Shown: in pieces, positions 1 through 13,647 of the stretch
Layout of the letters: the number at the start of each line of letters is the position of its first letter
Numbering within the stretch: position 1 is the stretch's first letter
Assembly (NCBI GenBank): GCA_021234535.1
Contig: CM037843.1
Span: 946,021 to 1,010,020, forward strand
DNA from: Stichopus chloronotus
Taxonomy: Eukaryota; Echinodermata; Holothuroidea; Aspidochirotida; Stichopodidae
Length of the DNA stretch: 64,000 nt
Direction: 5' to 3'
Notes under the pieces: model-generated
Told to the model about the DNA's origin: nothing
What the model saw: the letters and a program-made list of their open reading frames with translations, nothing else
Databases searched by the model: none
Made by a program: the position numbers and the translations under genes

Positions 1-2550
1 CATTTTTAGGAAAGAAACTTCCATTTACCATCACTTGGAACATGCCAAGAAAAGAGGCCTGTGGTGTAAAAAGTCCCTAAAAACATTCCAATTTGTAATT
101 TCTAGTTGCAAAGAGTTCAATTGAGAGGCTTCTAGAAACACCTTGGAAGGTGTCTGCAAGAGTTGAAATCATTAGAAAGGTGAATTAAGCAATTATACAA
201 ATTTATTCTCTATTTACAATATTTCTAGTTTCCCCAAAGACACAATGATATCGGGATTCATTTTTAAGCTGTCGTCAGAAATCACATGATCATCTCAAAA
301 CTCACCTGATTTGATTATTTACAAATGACTCAATTACTTGTCTCAACACAACAACTGCACTACAATCTACTGTGCCAAGAGTACTGGTAACCTTTTACAG
401 TACTGCCTCCTTTTTTAGCACTGCCTCTTGTGCCATCCAGTCTGTTTCCTTGACTGGCAACTTCATTCCATTCTACTTATGTGTCAAGAGTGTAAAAGTT
501 TGAATAAAGTTCTACCCCAGTTTATCAATGTAACACCTTTTGAAAAACACTGTACAAAAACATCAATTTGATATATCTTTACAGAGAGATGATTGCATTC
601 ACTTCCAGGGAGCCTGGAAAGAAATCTATCTCATCTTGCTGATAGTGAAAGTCCTCTCAAACGTTAAGTCATAGCTGTGATACTATTAATAATATATGTG
701 TAATTGCATCAGTTCATCTCTTGAGGAACTTGAGGATGATCAGCTGCCAAGAAAAGTGTGACAGCAGCTGGATGACAAATTTGAACACATATTGCAGCAG
801 CTAAAACAGAGCTTTTAACAGAAACATAGAAGTTTACAAATATGAGGGATCCAACTTGTACATCGATTAAAAGTTATCTATTAAACTTGTCTGAATAAAT
901 ACAGTTCCACTTCAAAAGGGCTGGCAATTACAGAAGGACAGGACCAGATGTTGTACACAGACACAATTGCCAGCTGCTAGATTATAGTCAGTATGGTAAA
1001 ATGCATCTGCAGGTTATATGAGGGAACTGTGGGAATACATACTGTGAATTCACATAAATAAATGGAAGAGATAAGGTGACCATGCATGGTATCATTTGTC
1101 ATTTGCACACAGTTAATTAAGGCAACTCGTCAAGGGTAACATGAGCCAAGTTTAATTTGAATGTATCTAGTGAAGACATTGGCAGATAACTGACTCTACA
1201 TCAGAGATACAACTCTTGGCTAGGAGTCCACTCCACTTTCTTTGGAGTCACAATTCCCATAGAAGTTTTCAAAGTACCAAAATCCATTCATTATGATGTT
1301 TTGTGTGGTTAACAGTTTTGACTTGTTCTTTTGCAAGTTGGTCCTAAGTCTGACAACTCAGATTACTGGTAGGAAGCCCACAATTCTAACCAGCCAATAG
1401 TATTTGGAGCCATTGTCTATATATGAACGCGATGTTATAATGGTTAGTGAAACATATCAAGTAATAGTTGTGATTAGTTTCAGGGTTGTAACTTGTCACA
1501 CTGCAAGTACCCCATTCCAAAACTACAGGAATCACCCAAGGTTAGTCTAGTGAATTGTGATTCTCTTAAACCAGGCCTTTTCGTAAAAGCAAGGGCAGAG
1601 CCTAAATTCGCCTAAGATGAATTTGAGGCGAGTCATTTACTACTCAACTTGATTGTCAAAAAGGTCATCAGTATAAGAGTCTGACAAGCTTTCTGTTGCA
1701 TGTAACATCAGAAAAAATTATGGAAAAAACTCGCCATAGCAGCTCTTAGGAGAAGAGCTGTTGTGTACTCCCTTGATTTTCAAATAAAAGAGGCCTGTGA
1801 TACCAAAACATTTACGGCAAGATACTTGCATTCACGTAAACAGAAGGAAAATTTGGAAATCTCTGATGTAGCCTACAGATAATCATTGCTGAACAAGTGT
1901 AACAATTTGAATGCAAAGGACTACTGCAATTTTAGAAAATTTTGAAAAGTTCTAAGAACTGCACAGACACTCCAACCAGTCCAATGAAGTGCTAGCTATT
2001 CACTTGGTAAGCATATATATTCCATGGTGCAATGCCTATTATGCAGAGCATCTATCCACTGAACACAGCAGATGAAGAAAATCAATACTAGTAATATACT
2101 ATTGTACCAGTTTTTTCCACCTCAATTTTTGTCATTGAAAGGTCTTGACCATTTTTGGTCAAACATCCTTGGTCTGTAGCACTCAAAAATCAATTTTTGT
2201 GCTGAGTGCTGCTTTCCGTCACTATTATTGCCCGTATGATAAACAAGATGGTGTCTGAGAAGTTTACCGATTGATCGATCAAGTTTTTTTTAACATTCAC
2301 ATGATAAAGGAAAAAGAAGTCATGCTATAGACTGATGGAGACAAGGCTACAGAGCTAGTAGATGGACTGTGCAAAGAAGTTGTCATTGGACCATTGGGAT
2401 ATATCCAAGGAAACTCCAAAAACCAGAATGCACAACTGCATTTTGGTTTTGATGATTCCATTATGATGATTTTTATGAATCTGACATATGATGACTGATA
2501 TGTATCATGTCTCAACATAAACAACTGCATATTACAGTCATGCAACAACT
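1..2550. other. Non-coding DNA, probable NCX intron
   Basis: AT-rich, with very few CpG dinucleotides (about two in the first 600 bases). I see no host exon, splice-flanked coding block or structured repeat here. It is interpreted as part of the intron that follows the large NCX exon on the minus strand. Small open frames in it have no recognisable motifs and are taken as chance. Confidence 0.4.
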
Positions 2551-3095
2551 ACACATTATATAAGAGATTTGTCCATGCTTTCCTTACTTAAGATATTATG
2601 TTTGCAAGGTTTTCACAATTTGACCCCTGTTGAACCCAAATGACCTTTGACCTACAGCAAAAATAATAGCACTCTTCTATTCAATGAAGTATACCTGAAA
2701 AAAACACCACATATTCGATTGTGAGAAGCTGTCTTTTTGAGATATCGTGTTTACAAGGTTTGCACAATTTGACATCTGTTGACCCCAAATGACCTTTAAC
2801 CTCCACCAAAAACATTAGGGTTCTTCTGCTCATGTGGTTCACCTACATACCAAATATGAGGTCTGTCCAAGCTTCCCTTCTTGAGATGTTTTCACAGTTT
2901 TCACAATTTGACAAATGTTGACCCCAAATGAACTTTGACCTCCACCAAAAACAACGTGGACCTGCTACTCATGTGGTTCACCTACATACCAAATATGAGA
3001 TTTGTCAAAGTTTCTCTTCTTGAGCTATCATGTTTACATGGTAGTGTGTCACAGACATACATATACATACACACACACTATGCATTATTATAAAG
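2551..3095 (+). repeat. TGACCTTTGACC-core tandem repeat block (R1)
   Basis: About three and a half diverged units of roughly 130-145 bp. Each contains, in order, a 'caagcttcccttcttgagat' type segment, 'caaggttttcacaatttgac', a TGACCTTTGACC core, 'tccaccaaaaacaat' and 'cacctacataccaaatatga'. The first unit carries a perfect TGACCTTTGACCT at 2,641-2,653. The block ends in 'gtgtcacagacatacatatac' and a short CA-rich tract. The same unit recurs at 9.1, 24.9, 37.1, 37.9-38.5, 61.2-62.3 and 62.7-63.8 kb. It is non-coding and probably a mobile-element core. Confidence 0.8.
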
Positions 3096-6000
3096 GTTAC
3101 AATTACCATCAGAACCGATCAAGCAGACAAGATCCTAGAGTAGATCTGAGGATTTATTATTTATCACAAAACTGACAGAAGTTTCATGTAATTAAATGAA
3201 AGTGGCTAATGAATAAAAACAGTGTTCCTAGCCTCTGCTTTGATTAAAAATTTGTGAACAAAATGGCCTGGGCCAATGAACAGTAACATTTCAATGATGT
3301 GGGCAGAGCTGAGGCTTAGCCTAGATAGGCTAATTGGTTTATAGTTAATTACTGTACCTGGTGTACCATAGCTTTGGAATACTTCACTGCACATGTAAGT
3401 GTAATCAAAACTTTGGTATGTGGGCCAAATGGGAAAAGTTTAAACTGATATTGAGAGCTTGCTTTATTTCTTTTATATTTTTGCAGCACATAATGAACTC
3501 AAGTCAAATGCATGCACTGCAGGGTAGCTACATTAGGTAGTTGCCTCTGCAGTGCTGCCAATAGTCTATGTGCAATACATATCATCCATGGGCCTACTGT
3601 ATGTACTCAACTCAAAACTTGCAACTTTTTTGACATGAGAGAAGATATTTAGAGGCTAACTATTAGAATGTCATTATGAAATATGGTGTCAGCTTCTTTT
3701 TCAAACATCGACCTTTCATGCAAAATGAAATTAATTAAAATGGGTTAACAGTAGATAATGAGATGATACTCATTTTCACTATGTGTATTTTAAATTACAT
3801 CTTAGCTAGCATATTTTTTTTTTTGCATGAATCTAGCACAAGACATAAAATGTCACAAAAAAAACCTTCATTGCATCATTTTTGTGTGTGATCTAGGGGT
3901 ATTTGTGTGTGAGTTAAGGGTATTTGTGTGTGAGCTAGGGGTATTTGTGTGTGAGCTAGGGGTATTTGTGTGTTTGGCCAGTTAAGAGCTAGGGGTATTT
4001 GTCTACCATGTGAATATTCTTAATATACCAACAAGTCCCCAGAAAGAAAAAATCAAGAAAATAAAGAGTTTGATGTTTCCATGAGTTTTATTTCTTCAGC
4101 TTTCTTCAACTGAAAAGAGATGAAAGAATCCACTCAAAAAAACACTTGAAACTATGTTACACAATGAGCACGGCCAGACCATACCAACAATAATCCCTTT
4201 TCACTTCAGTGACTCTATTTGATTGTGCAAACTTAACTAAAGCTTTCACACGGAGCTCTGCTATTAAAGACAAGGTATTATGATCCACTTTGCGATGCCA
4301 GTTATACTATGTAACAAAGAATATTCCATATTTTAAACATACACACCCTCCCTCAGTCAAAATTGCAAAAAAACTAAAGAAAACAAGAAGATTTCTGAAG
4401 ATAAACTGGGATGTTCTGAACTGTTCTGATGTTGCATTCAGGATTAGATTTTCATGTGAAAAGAACTGACCTGCTGTACATGTGTTGTACATAGGCGTAT
4501 GCATGTTGCTGTTGTCACATAAAATATTTCTTGCGCAGTCTAACCTTTTAACTTAACAAGTTGCAGCAAAAGATGGATCTAAAAAGGATATAGTGACAGC
4601 CACGAAGGGATGCTCGGCCTGAACTGACGAAGTTACACACAAATCACACCTAAATCCAATTTTATTACCAAGTTTGAAAAAAATTGAAGTTGCACATGTC
4701 ATGACAATGATGCTTGATTTTCCAGAAAGCATATCTCGCATCATGATACCATATCTTTAAACTTCGGAGACTATCAGCCTTCACTCTATGATGTCATTAG
4801 GGGTATTCATGCTCTCTGTCTATAATCCCTCCACTGGCACTGCACACAGAAGCAAGTTTTGAATCGCTCCCAAAGTTCATATTCATTGTCAGTTATCTTG
4901 CTGCTCAACTAGTTCAAACAGAAAGCAGATAGTTTATGTGTTCTAGCTGAGACCATTGAGACTTAAAGAATAACATAATATCACTGACATGACATGTGAT
5001 AACCTGTTTCAGCCCTCCCTAATGATGCCTTTCCTTTTTGCAAATGGTAACCTCATGAAGTCAAATAATAGTAACTGCTGTGTATTGACAAAAAAAATGC
5101 AAATGTTGGTACTCAGCACCAAACTGAGTTAGCAATGCAACCTAAGTACATTTGTTCCCCCAAAGTATATTACACATTTTGAATAAAAAAACGTGTAAAA
5201 AATGCTGAGGACTGTCTTCAGCAAGTAGCACTTGGGTAAAAGTGCTAGGTCACATTGGGTTAGGACAAAGACACAGGCTGTGTTCAAGGACACCAGCTAA
5301 TTTTAGAAGTGAAGGTAATGTGGGACATTCGGTAGTGATGTGGAGACATGTAAGTGACAAGGAGGAAAGTAAATTAGTTGTTCAATAAAGGTAAGTATTG
5401 CATTGTGATGTGGTATTAAATATGTTCGTTGGTAAATGCAGACTAAACAGAGCTTTTAACTAAAATGTTTGCAGAAATGTAAGAGGAATGATGAGTGTTA
5501 TAATAGCAATCTGAAGTGATCCACCAAAAACTACCAACATTTGTTATCAAGAACAAATACCTCTTAACATTAGAATCTTCTGAAGGAACATCCATGCATG
5601 TGGGCAATAAAATGCATGGAAGCATTTTCAATGTAGCACAAAAGTTCTGTTAAATAGACTTTTTTTGGAAATTGTCTTTATTTCCACTTTTGCCCCATTA
5701 GCAGATGTGAGCAGAATTGAAAATCTTGCTCGTTGCAATCGCAAGGTGAGAAAGAGAGGAAAAAGAAAAAACGATCAGTACATTAGTGTGCTTTAGATAA
5801 CTGGTTAATATTGGACTGAGGTAAACGCTACAACCTTCATGTATAGGTACAATCAACAGATCAGTAGAAAATATGAGAAAAGGTCTTAATTACATATATC
5901 TGGCTACATAACTTCAATATGCAACTATGTCAGTATATTGAGACCACATTCAAAGTAAGAAAGCATGTACAGCAAGATTCATGGTGCATAAAGATTTTAT

Positions 6001-6924
6001 AGTATTGTCTGGAGATAATGCATACCACAAGTAGATTTACTTTGCACAACACTTGACGTTTTTCCCAATTTTTTTTTTTTAATGATTACTGGCTCAGTTA
6101 ACAGCAAACCAAAAACTGTAATTTCTTAACTGCATACTACAACAGGAATATTTGCAATCAATGAAACTTAAAATCAACCGATAAATTAAGTGCTGACTCC
6201 AATCATACTTTCATCTAAATGAACCTTAAAGGAACTGATGCTAAGATAACTGTGTGATCTACTGTAGATAGCAGTCTACGTTTAGAACACTGACAAAGCT
6301 GTTCACACATTTGTCAAGAATAGATGAGATATTGAGTGTCACAGTACCTCTATCAATCAAACGATGAATTATAGAGACAGTGGAAGAGCAAATGGGACAA
6401 CATCATGTATCGCAAAGTACAAGTGAACTTTTGAATCCAGTGTTTTGCCAGTCATATCTTTATTATTAAATTTATTGTCAATAATTGCTAAATTCTTTAA
6501 AACTGCTACCTTTGATGATGCCTTTCTTAATATCTACAGTACTTAACAAATTTTCAGTAAATCCTTTTTTTAAAGTTGTGGTACAATCATGGTTTTAACA
6601 AACTGAGGCAGCATACAGACATATATTGAGATATTACTGCAACTCATATTTTTGAAGAATAAAAAGTAGCATCTTAAAACATTTTGGTATCGATAAATGT
6701 ATCTGATCAGCATTGTAAGTCATCAGAGTGAAGCATGACTAGTAATTGATAGTATGAGTTATTTGAACTACATTAACAGCAAAAAAAGTGCATACTGTTT
6801 GTGTCATAATAGTCACTGATGTGTATACGATGTGATGACATTGTCAGTACAGTATGAAGACAAATTACATCATGATGTGAAGCCGGTATATGTATGAACA
6901 AACTGGAGATTACCTAGTTACGAT
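3096..6924. other. Non-coding DNA, nothing recognised apart from one minisatellite
   Basis: AT-rich, CpG-poor sequence within the inferred NCX intron. Apart from the 21-bp minisatellite near 3.9 kb I find no repeats with clear ends, no coding similarity and no RNA gene. Confidence 0.4.
3883..4003. repeat. 21-bp GT-rich minisatellite
   Basis: About five copies of a 21-bp unit of the form gtatttgtgtgtgagctagg(g). The third and fourth copies are nearly identical, the first two differ slightly, and the last is separated from the rest by a short 'ttggccagttaa' insertion. Confidence 0.85.
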
Positions 6925-7060
6925 ATGTAGGGCGAGCTAGGCCTTAGAGGGCGCGGTGTCAGAACTGACTTCGAGGTTTGTTTGAGCAAAGGTCAAATGG
7001 TGCAGTAGTGTGGCAAGGGGTAAGTATATGTCTACGATATGTATACCCAGTGTATTACAT
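6925..7060 (+). repeat. Fragment of a GC-rich dispersed family
   Basis: A CpG-containing segment (ctaggccttagagggcgcgg) in CpG-poor surroundings. It is homologous to the reverse complement of about 21,480-21,570. Both encode a similar short peptide (LRGR, three variable residues, DFE, two variable residues, LS). It ends in ggcaaggggtaagtata, a motif shared in various forms with 8.2 kb and 21.8 kb. A more diverged relative may lie at 10,770-10,890. Probably a piece of a transposon I cannot classify. Confidence 0.5.
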
Positions 7061-8185
7061 TTTTCAATAGTGTAAAAATATGTTTGGTTGAGAATGACAT
7101 GAAGAGGTCTTGGCTATGATATGAAGATCCATATATAGTACTTAATTAGACTAAATCCAAATGATACTAAACACAAATAAAGTCTTAGGACACTCCATGA
7201 GACCCTCAAGCTTGTTGACTGCAAAGGTGGTAATATGTGCATGTTTTAAGTAATTTACTCAAAGACACAAAGCAGCATAGGTTATGTGCACTATCTTTTC
7301 TTTTCATTAGTAATTGCATTGCCACTAAACATTGTGCACATACAGTGCAACTAAGGTAGATAAAATGACGGTATAACACACTGGACTTTTTCAAATGTTA
7401 AATTTTCAAGAAGTGATAACTGATGTGATGACAAATGTCTACAGAAAATTGAAGGGTAGGGTCATATAACATAAATACCCAACTACTGTGTGTGGTACTA
7501 AACAATTGAAATACCTAAAATTATACATTTTGAGGATATGTAGTAGACAATGGAAACTAGCTTGCCTTGATCCTTGCCTGAATCTGTGAGAATGACCTCC
7601 AATCAATATCTACTAAACTACTTAAATATCTGAAACCTGCTGTCTGCTCTCAACATTTCAACTCCCAAAAGTGAGCAAAAGTACATCACTACTGACTGGC
7701 ATGCCAAGAATGAACTAGCTTTGCAGATTATAAATCATGTCAAGGACATGATCAATTACAGTTGATATGTAGCAGACTATTAACAAAGTCTCAACCTAAA
7801 ACATTTCCCATAATGAATGACTAATTAACATGCACGTCGTTTTATTTATTGATTTAAAATTCCCATCAACAGAAGTTCTCTAATTACTTAAAGTTCTCTT
7901 GTTTCAACTGAAGGCCACTACATGTCCATGGATTATGTCAGAAAGGTTTGGTGTGATTTCTAACTATCATGTGTTGGCCTATTAAATTTCAAATGAATCA
8001 CAGCAATATAGATGTCACGGAAAAGATTTAGAAGAAATTTTATCTGATTGTCCAAGGGACAAAAAAAAACCCACAACATGTGGTTGTATGCTGTTTAGAA
8101 CACAAGTCTTTTGCCAAATTTCATTATAGTTTCTGATATTTTTAATCAAATCCTCACACCTTTACTGGTGAGGGTATTCACGAGT
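7061..8185. other. Non-coding DNA, nothing recognised
   Basis: AT-rich intronic-type sequence without recognised coding similarity, RNA genes or ordered repeats. Confidence 0.35.
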
Positions 8186-8940
8186 GATTATACTTACCCC
8201 TTGCTCATACTTATGCATTGCTGTAGTCACCCACCCTCCCACCGCCAAACGTACGCAGCTGTAAACTCGATGTGGTAACTGAGTGTTAACACTTTTAGAA
8301 CCTGCCAATCTCGGCAGAACAACTCCCAGGGCTGGGAAACTTGCTCAACCTCCCCCCTACAAAAAGAAGAGCAGTAGCATAGGCATTCATAGGGCCATGG
8401 AGGGAACTGTGCTGGGGTTTGCTGACCATACTTGGGACCGTCACCAGCCCCAGCAGTTCCTCTCTCTTGAGCCCGAGACAGCTAGGCCCTGACACCTTGA
8501 CCTCCGTGGCCCATTCCAGAGGTTGTTTAACCTCCGGAGGTGCTGCCACAATCCATACCCTTCCTCTCCTTAATATGGCATTGCCACAACCTTCAGCGAG
8601 CAGATGAAGCTGAAGGACAAGTCCAGGGGTGATGGACGGCGGCTTGAACGAGGCCACAACTCTCGCCTCATGACCCTTGACCTCTTCGATGAGCCTCTTG
8701 AGGAACTGCCTGTAGAAAAGATTAGGTCCCGACTCCAGCCTGCTGATTGCTTCAGAGGACGACCATGCAAATGCATCCAGCATAATGCATCGATGCAACT
8801 GCATGGATTTGAGGGCAACCTGCTGCAACGATGGGCCAAACAGGCATCATCAGCCTCCCCATGTCCACACCAGTATAAGAAAGATGGGGGACAACTTCAG
8901 GCCTCCAGCTACCGTGGTTCACCCCTAAAGTAGTTCTATA
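8186..8940 (-). repeat. GC-rich, CpG-containing segment with overlapping open frames; probable unclassified transposon fragment
   Basis: This stands out from its surroundings by high GC and CpG. It holds a 177-residue open frame on the minus strand (8,295-8,828) and a 109-residue frame on the plus strand (8,604-8,933). I recognise neither protein. On the minus strand the segment ends at about 8,190 with gcaaggggtaagtata followed by 'gaataccctcaccagt', which matches 21,790-21,840. That places it in the same dispersed family. A host exon is possible but unlikely, since the minus frame stops before the donor-like GGTAAGTATA. Which strand is coding cannot be decided by eye. Confidence 0.4.
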
Positions 8941-9064
8941 GATACTTCTACTCTATTTCCTAAGATTTGCAGCTCTTTTTTGCAGGGAAACAGAGAATTA
9001 TCACTTATAAGAGTTAGGACAGAACAGTAGGATAACCAGAATTAGAAAATGCCATGTGGTGTCG

Positions 9065-9531
9065 ATTATGCATTTGGAAATATACAAAGTCAGGATCCTT
9101 GGGGCTATTGAGCCCTGTTCAAATTTCCCCTCTTGAGATATTGTGTTAACAAGGTTTTCACTAGGTGATCCCTGTTGATCCCAAATGACCACTGACCTCC
9201 ACCTAAAACGATAGGGTTCTTGTATTCAATGTGGTACACCAACTAAGTAAGTGTGACATTTGTCCAAGAAGTTCTTGAAGTGTTTTGTTTACAAATTTTC
9301 ACAATTTGACCCAGGCTTTTGATCTAAATGACCTTTGTCTCCCACTAAAAAACAATATGGTACTTGTCTTCAAAGTGGTACACCTCTACAACTCAGCATA
9401 TCTGAGATTTGTCCAAGATTCCCTCTTTGATATCACATTTCAAAAAAGGCATCACAAACACATAAACACAGACACCTATACACACTCATACATGCAATCT
9501 TGATTACAAAGGTCATGGTTTCACTGAAACC
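9065..9531 (+). repeat. TGACCTTTGACC-core tandem repeat block (R2) with 3' hairpin
   Basis: Two diverged units of the family (cores near 9,185 and 9,328, both degenerate), then a CA-rich stretch (acacacctatacacactcat) and a small perfect hairpin, ggtttcactgaaacc, at 9,517-9,531. The order units, CA tract, hairpin is repeated in other blocks and suggests a defined element end. Confidence 0.7.
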
Positions 9532-12369
9532 AAAAACTGCCAGTCACCTGATGTTTATTTGATCCATCTGGACAAACATTCTCAGATTTTTGCGCAATTT
9601 TATATGAATTTAGACACAACAAAGAATTCTGAAGCTGGTTACATCCAGAAACTACATATGTAGTTACATGTTGCAATCGTCTTCACAGCTACGAGATGAA
9701 TTTGGTGTATGCTGGAGAGATATCTGAGGATTGATAACTTTGAAAGCAGTTGATAGCCTCGAGGCAGGTGAACTGGTAAGTATACCCTATGTATAAGTGA
9801 GTTGTTAGTTAATACCAAAAACAATCCTTGCTCACAGTATAACTAGTGATAAAATACACATTGGATGTGATTAACTATTATTAATGAAATCCTTAAAATT
9901 TTAGCTAAGCACTGTTGCTAATCTCATGACAAATCAACCTGAAAAATCTGTTTAAAAATCAGTAATACAAAACATCTTACTGTCAGTGTTGTTGCTGCAT
10001 TGGGTTGGCCGAGGCCCCGCCTAGGACTAGTAATTCCCACCCGGCATTTGTGATCAGTTTATGACAAGTAGTTAACATTCAAAGATTTTGCAAGAACTTA
10101 AAATGTAACAGTGCTTACAAGACATCTATTGTAAGGCATTCCAGGGGTGCTGTCAAATGGATCCACACAGGGGCACTGTTCCCTGGAGCCCACCAGGGCC
10201 CTTGTGTGAGCCCCTGGACCCACCAGAAGTGGATAGTTTCTTTGCTTGAAGCTTGGCACTAAAACTTATCTAGCTACAACCACAATTACTTTACATCATA
10301 ATGCCTCATTGCAAAACAAATATATGGCAATACAAATCAATGGATTAAAATGTTCAAGGCCCCCCTCCCATAAAGCATCAATAAAAGTAAATTCTTTCCT
10401 TAAAAATTTAAAGATGAATTTAGCAAATATTTTTCAGTCTTACACACTAAATTATAAGCAATATTTTGAAACAAGCATGACTTGACTACTAATGAAAAAG
10501 ATACTGTACTTCTTCCTTGCAAGAATGGAATATCCCATACATGAATGGCTAAACCGACTGAGGAAATACCACTTTCTCCAAGGGTTTAAATTTGATTCCC
10601 CACAACTTCTTGGTGTGGGTATTTGATGAGAACAAGATAACATAAGATAACAAGAAAACACAAGAATACTCAAGGTTTGTTTCTGTAGGTTGTCAACTCC
10701 TGCTTCAAGTGAAAATGGGAACCCTAATAAAAAAAAACATAACATGTGTCGCAAAATAGCGAAAGTCTAATGAGGAAGAGCTAGAGCATAGAGGGAACGG
10801 TGCGAGACCTTTTTATTCAAGCATGTGTTTGGGCTTGTCTCACAAGGCATATGTGAGTATTGTATGCATGTCTATGACTGTGTTGACATCATGCCATGTT
10901 ATCTCCTTACATATATTTAATGATCAATAACATACAGTTAACAATATTGGCAATGTAGATAAGCTATAATCTTTTCAGGTTTCTACTAGGCTTCTACTTA
11001 TCCACTGCATAATGAACTATCTCACAAACTGACTATGTTCTTACAACTTAAATAAAATACGAGAATAGTCAGTTACTTCTGGATAAATCTATACAATAAA
11101 AAGGTCATTCCCATGTACTACAAAACTAGAACCTGTGACTATATACTGCGCACTCTAAACAAAGCCAATTTCATGAAAATTTCAAAAGAAAGTTGATGAC
11201 ATCATAAACTCACACAGAAACAAAGTGCTATGTGCTGTGACCTCACATACTGACAGTAAAATGCTACAAAAATGACATTGCAATAAAGTCACTATTGACC
11301 TGCAGAAGACAAGTCAATGGCTACATTAATTTACTGCTATTATGAATGCATTAGTCATTTTTCATACCTAGCTGTTTATTCCATCATCAAAGCTTTGCTT
11401 TCCTCATTATTCCGAAAGGAATTTCCACAAAACTTACTAATGGTAGCTTGCCAGTAAGTACGGCACAATGAAAATCAATTTATTATTTGACATAAAAAAC
11501 AAGCAAACCAGAACACAGTGCAGTACAATATAAGTCTGTCCCTTAGCACATCAACTGCTATATGTAGGATTAATGAATTAGTGCAAGGAAATGCAAGAAG
11601 CTGGTTGCCAATTAAATCCAAGCAAATGCCGTGTTTCTATGGCAACATTCTGAATCATTATATAGTAACAAAGAAATGCACAAGCTTGTCTACGTCAAAA
11701 CGTACAGAGGGGGGAAAATTACCGGGTACCACTGCTACTGCTGGATTATTGACCCAAATGAAAAAAATCTGTTTTCATCATAAATAACAAATTTACAATG
11801 ACATATCAGGAATATTGTCCTCATAGAGACAAAGGTTTAGACAAAACATCTTGAAAATACACAAAGAATCTGAAGATGTACTAACATGTAGTTTGAAAGT
11901 ATGGTATTGGAAAGTGAATTGTGGCTAAAGATTTGTGACAGTTTCCATGTGTATGTCAGGATTTATGAAAGAGAAACAAATGACTATTCTGTAATAAATA
12001 AGGGCATCAATTTTAAATTTGGAGGAAGAGATCTTTTACTAAATTTTGCATAATGTTATGAAGGCCAATATCTCAAGCATAATCATATCTAATGCAGAAA
12101 ATAACAAGAATCTATGTTTCAATACACTGTACAAAAACACTCATCTCCACTGGTTGAATTATAATCACTGTCTCTATACTGTAAAGAGTCAGCACAACCA
12201 ACTCTATGGGATACAATGTCGCTGCTACAAGGAGAGTCCCCAACCATCTGAAAACTGCACATGTTCATCTGCTACAGAGAAAAAGAAGGCCTGGACAAGG
12301 ATAATTTAAAAAACTTATCCCTAAAGTACCTTGGTATTAAGACTAGCATGTTGTTTCTAATATATTTTC
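9532..12369. other. Mostly unannotated intronic DNA with minor repeats
   Basis: No host exon recognised. Three small things are visible: a hairpin at 10,164-10,208 (arms CACACAGGGGC and GGGCCCTTGTGTG); a weak tRNA-like stretch near 10,545-10,620; and a diverged relative of the 6.9-kb GC-rich fragment at about 10,770-10,890. The rest is AT-rich sequence with chance open frames. Confidence 0.35.
10545..10620 (+). repeat. Possible degenerate tRNA-derived SINE
   Basis: A TGGCTAAACCGACTGAGG segment resembles a pol III A box, and gggtttaaatttgattcccc about 30 bases later resembles a decayed B box. The B box is poor, and I see no tail or target duplication, so this is tentative. Confidence 0.22.
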
Positions 12370-13271
12370 CACAATGAGAACTTAAATGAGGGTTTGATCC
12401 TTTCCAACCTGCCACATGACTCACCATGGGACTGAAACAACAGATTTTTTTCTCCTTGATCTGAGAGGCGACATTCGACAAAATGGCCTGACCGTGTTAT
12501 TTTACTTTCACTTTGTAAATCCCATATTGGAATTGGTGGCAAAGCTCTGAAATGGTGTCAGTTATGTAAGTAACAGAACTCAGCATGTTTATATTAATGA
12601 TGCCATTTCTGATTTTAAACTATTATGTACCAAAAGGCTCTGGCTACGCCTTCAGTAGTTCACTTTCTCAATGTGTGATATATCTTCAAGTACAATATTG
12701 GTTTATGCTAATAATACTCAGATTTAAGTCTCCATCAATCCTGTACAGCAGGAGGGAGTAGGGTGTTTTGGCTAAAGGATCATATTGAAATGTGTATTAA
12801 AAATGTTCCTCCTATTTGGCACACCAGAGCAAGTATGAAACACATTGCTACTAGGGACTCTTGCAAGTAAGTTAGTAACTAGTGTCTCAGGTTAGGAATC
12901 AGTATCACACACACTTGCTTATTTCAACTGAAGAATATTGCAAGGTTGCTTCGCTACCTTAATGTGTAGGTCCTACAGAACACATATTGTGCATAATTCT
13001 TTTGTGACATCTAACATAAACATGGCTAATGGATTGCTGTATGGTCTTCCGAGGAACAACTACAAAGACTTCAAAATATTGCAGCTAGAATGGTAACTCT
13101 ATCCATGAAATCACATCACTCCAACATTGAAGGACTTAGTGCAAGGGTAATACTTCTACAAATGTATCAAATCCCCTACAGAATTTAGTATACTGTGCAC
13201 AAGTCTAAAAATGACTCTGCTCAACTTGCTATATTTCAGATTTGTATACCCCATATAGCCCTCTTGGTGAG
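12370..13271 (+). mobile_element. Degraded L2-type LINE, reverse transcriptase remnant
   Basis: Read across frameshifts and stops, the plus strand gives the ordered landmarks of an L2/CR1-like reverse transcriptase. These are: a decayed 'EPFQSAYR..HSTETA' block near 12,390-12,440; LDLRGD near 12,456 (family LDLSAAFD); SYVSNRTQ near 12,560; VPKGS near 12,627 (family VPQGS); YANNTQI near 12,704, the catalytic YADDTQ motif with both aspartates lost; LKNIARLLRYL near 12,925; LLYGLP near 13,034; LQNIAARMVTL near 13,070; and YISDLYTPYS near 13,230. The order matches the family, so it is a true fossil and clearly inactive. It stops where a MITE begins at 13,272. Confidence 0.85.
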
Positions 13272-13647
13272 TTAAAGAGGCTCATTGAGTTGTTTTGTGA
13301 AATTCACTCAATTTTCCTAAACCGGTGAAGTTTCCTTCACATACTAATAGCAAACAGTCAAACTAAAAGGATCCCAAAGTTTTACATATGTTGGAACATT
13401 AATGAGTGAGTTGCCAACGATTAAATTTGGTTTTTGAAACTTTGTGACCAGACATTTTCACATTAGTACATTCACATGCACACAATCAGAGCAAGTAACA
13501 GTCAAAAATTCAAAAAAATTGACAGTTTTCATATAACTATTGGATGTGAAACTTGATCAATTATGCTGATTGTGAGTATTGTCGTGTGTTTGTATACTTC
13601 AAAATCACCGCAATCTTTACTGATATCAACTCAATGAGCCCCTTAAA
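13272..13647 (+). mobile_element. MITE, TTAAAGRGGCTCATTGAG family, copy 1
   Basis: A 376-bp element bounded by inverted TTAAAGAGGCTCATTGAG and CTCAATGAGCCCCTTAA. It has no coding capacity. Copy 2 at 41,417-41,792 has exactly the same length in reverse orientation and is nearly identical (roughly 95% by eye). Copy 3 lies at 60,554-60,944. The element begins within or at the end of an L2-type LINE, so it inserted after the LINE. TTAA is present at both ends, but I cannot tell whether it belongs to the inverted repeat or is a target duplication. Confidence 0.9.
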
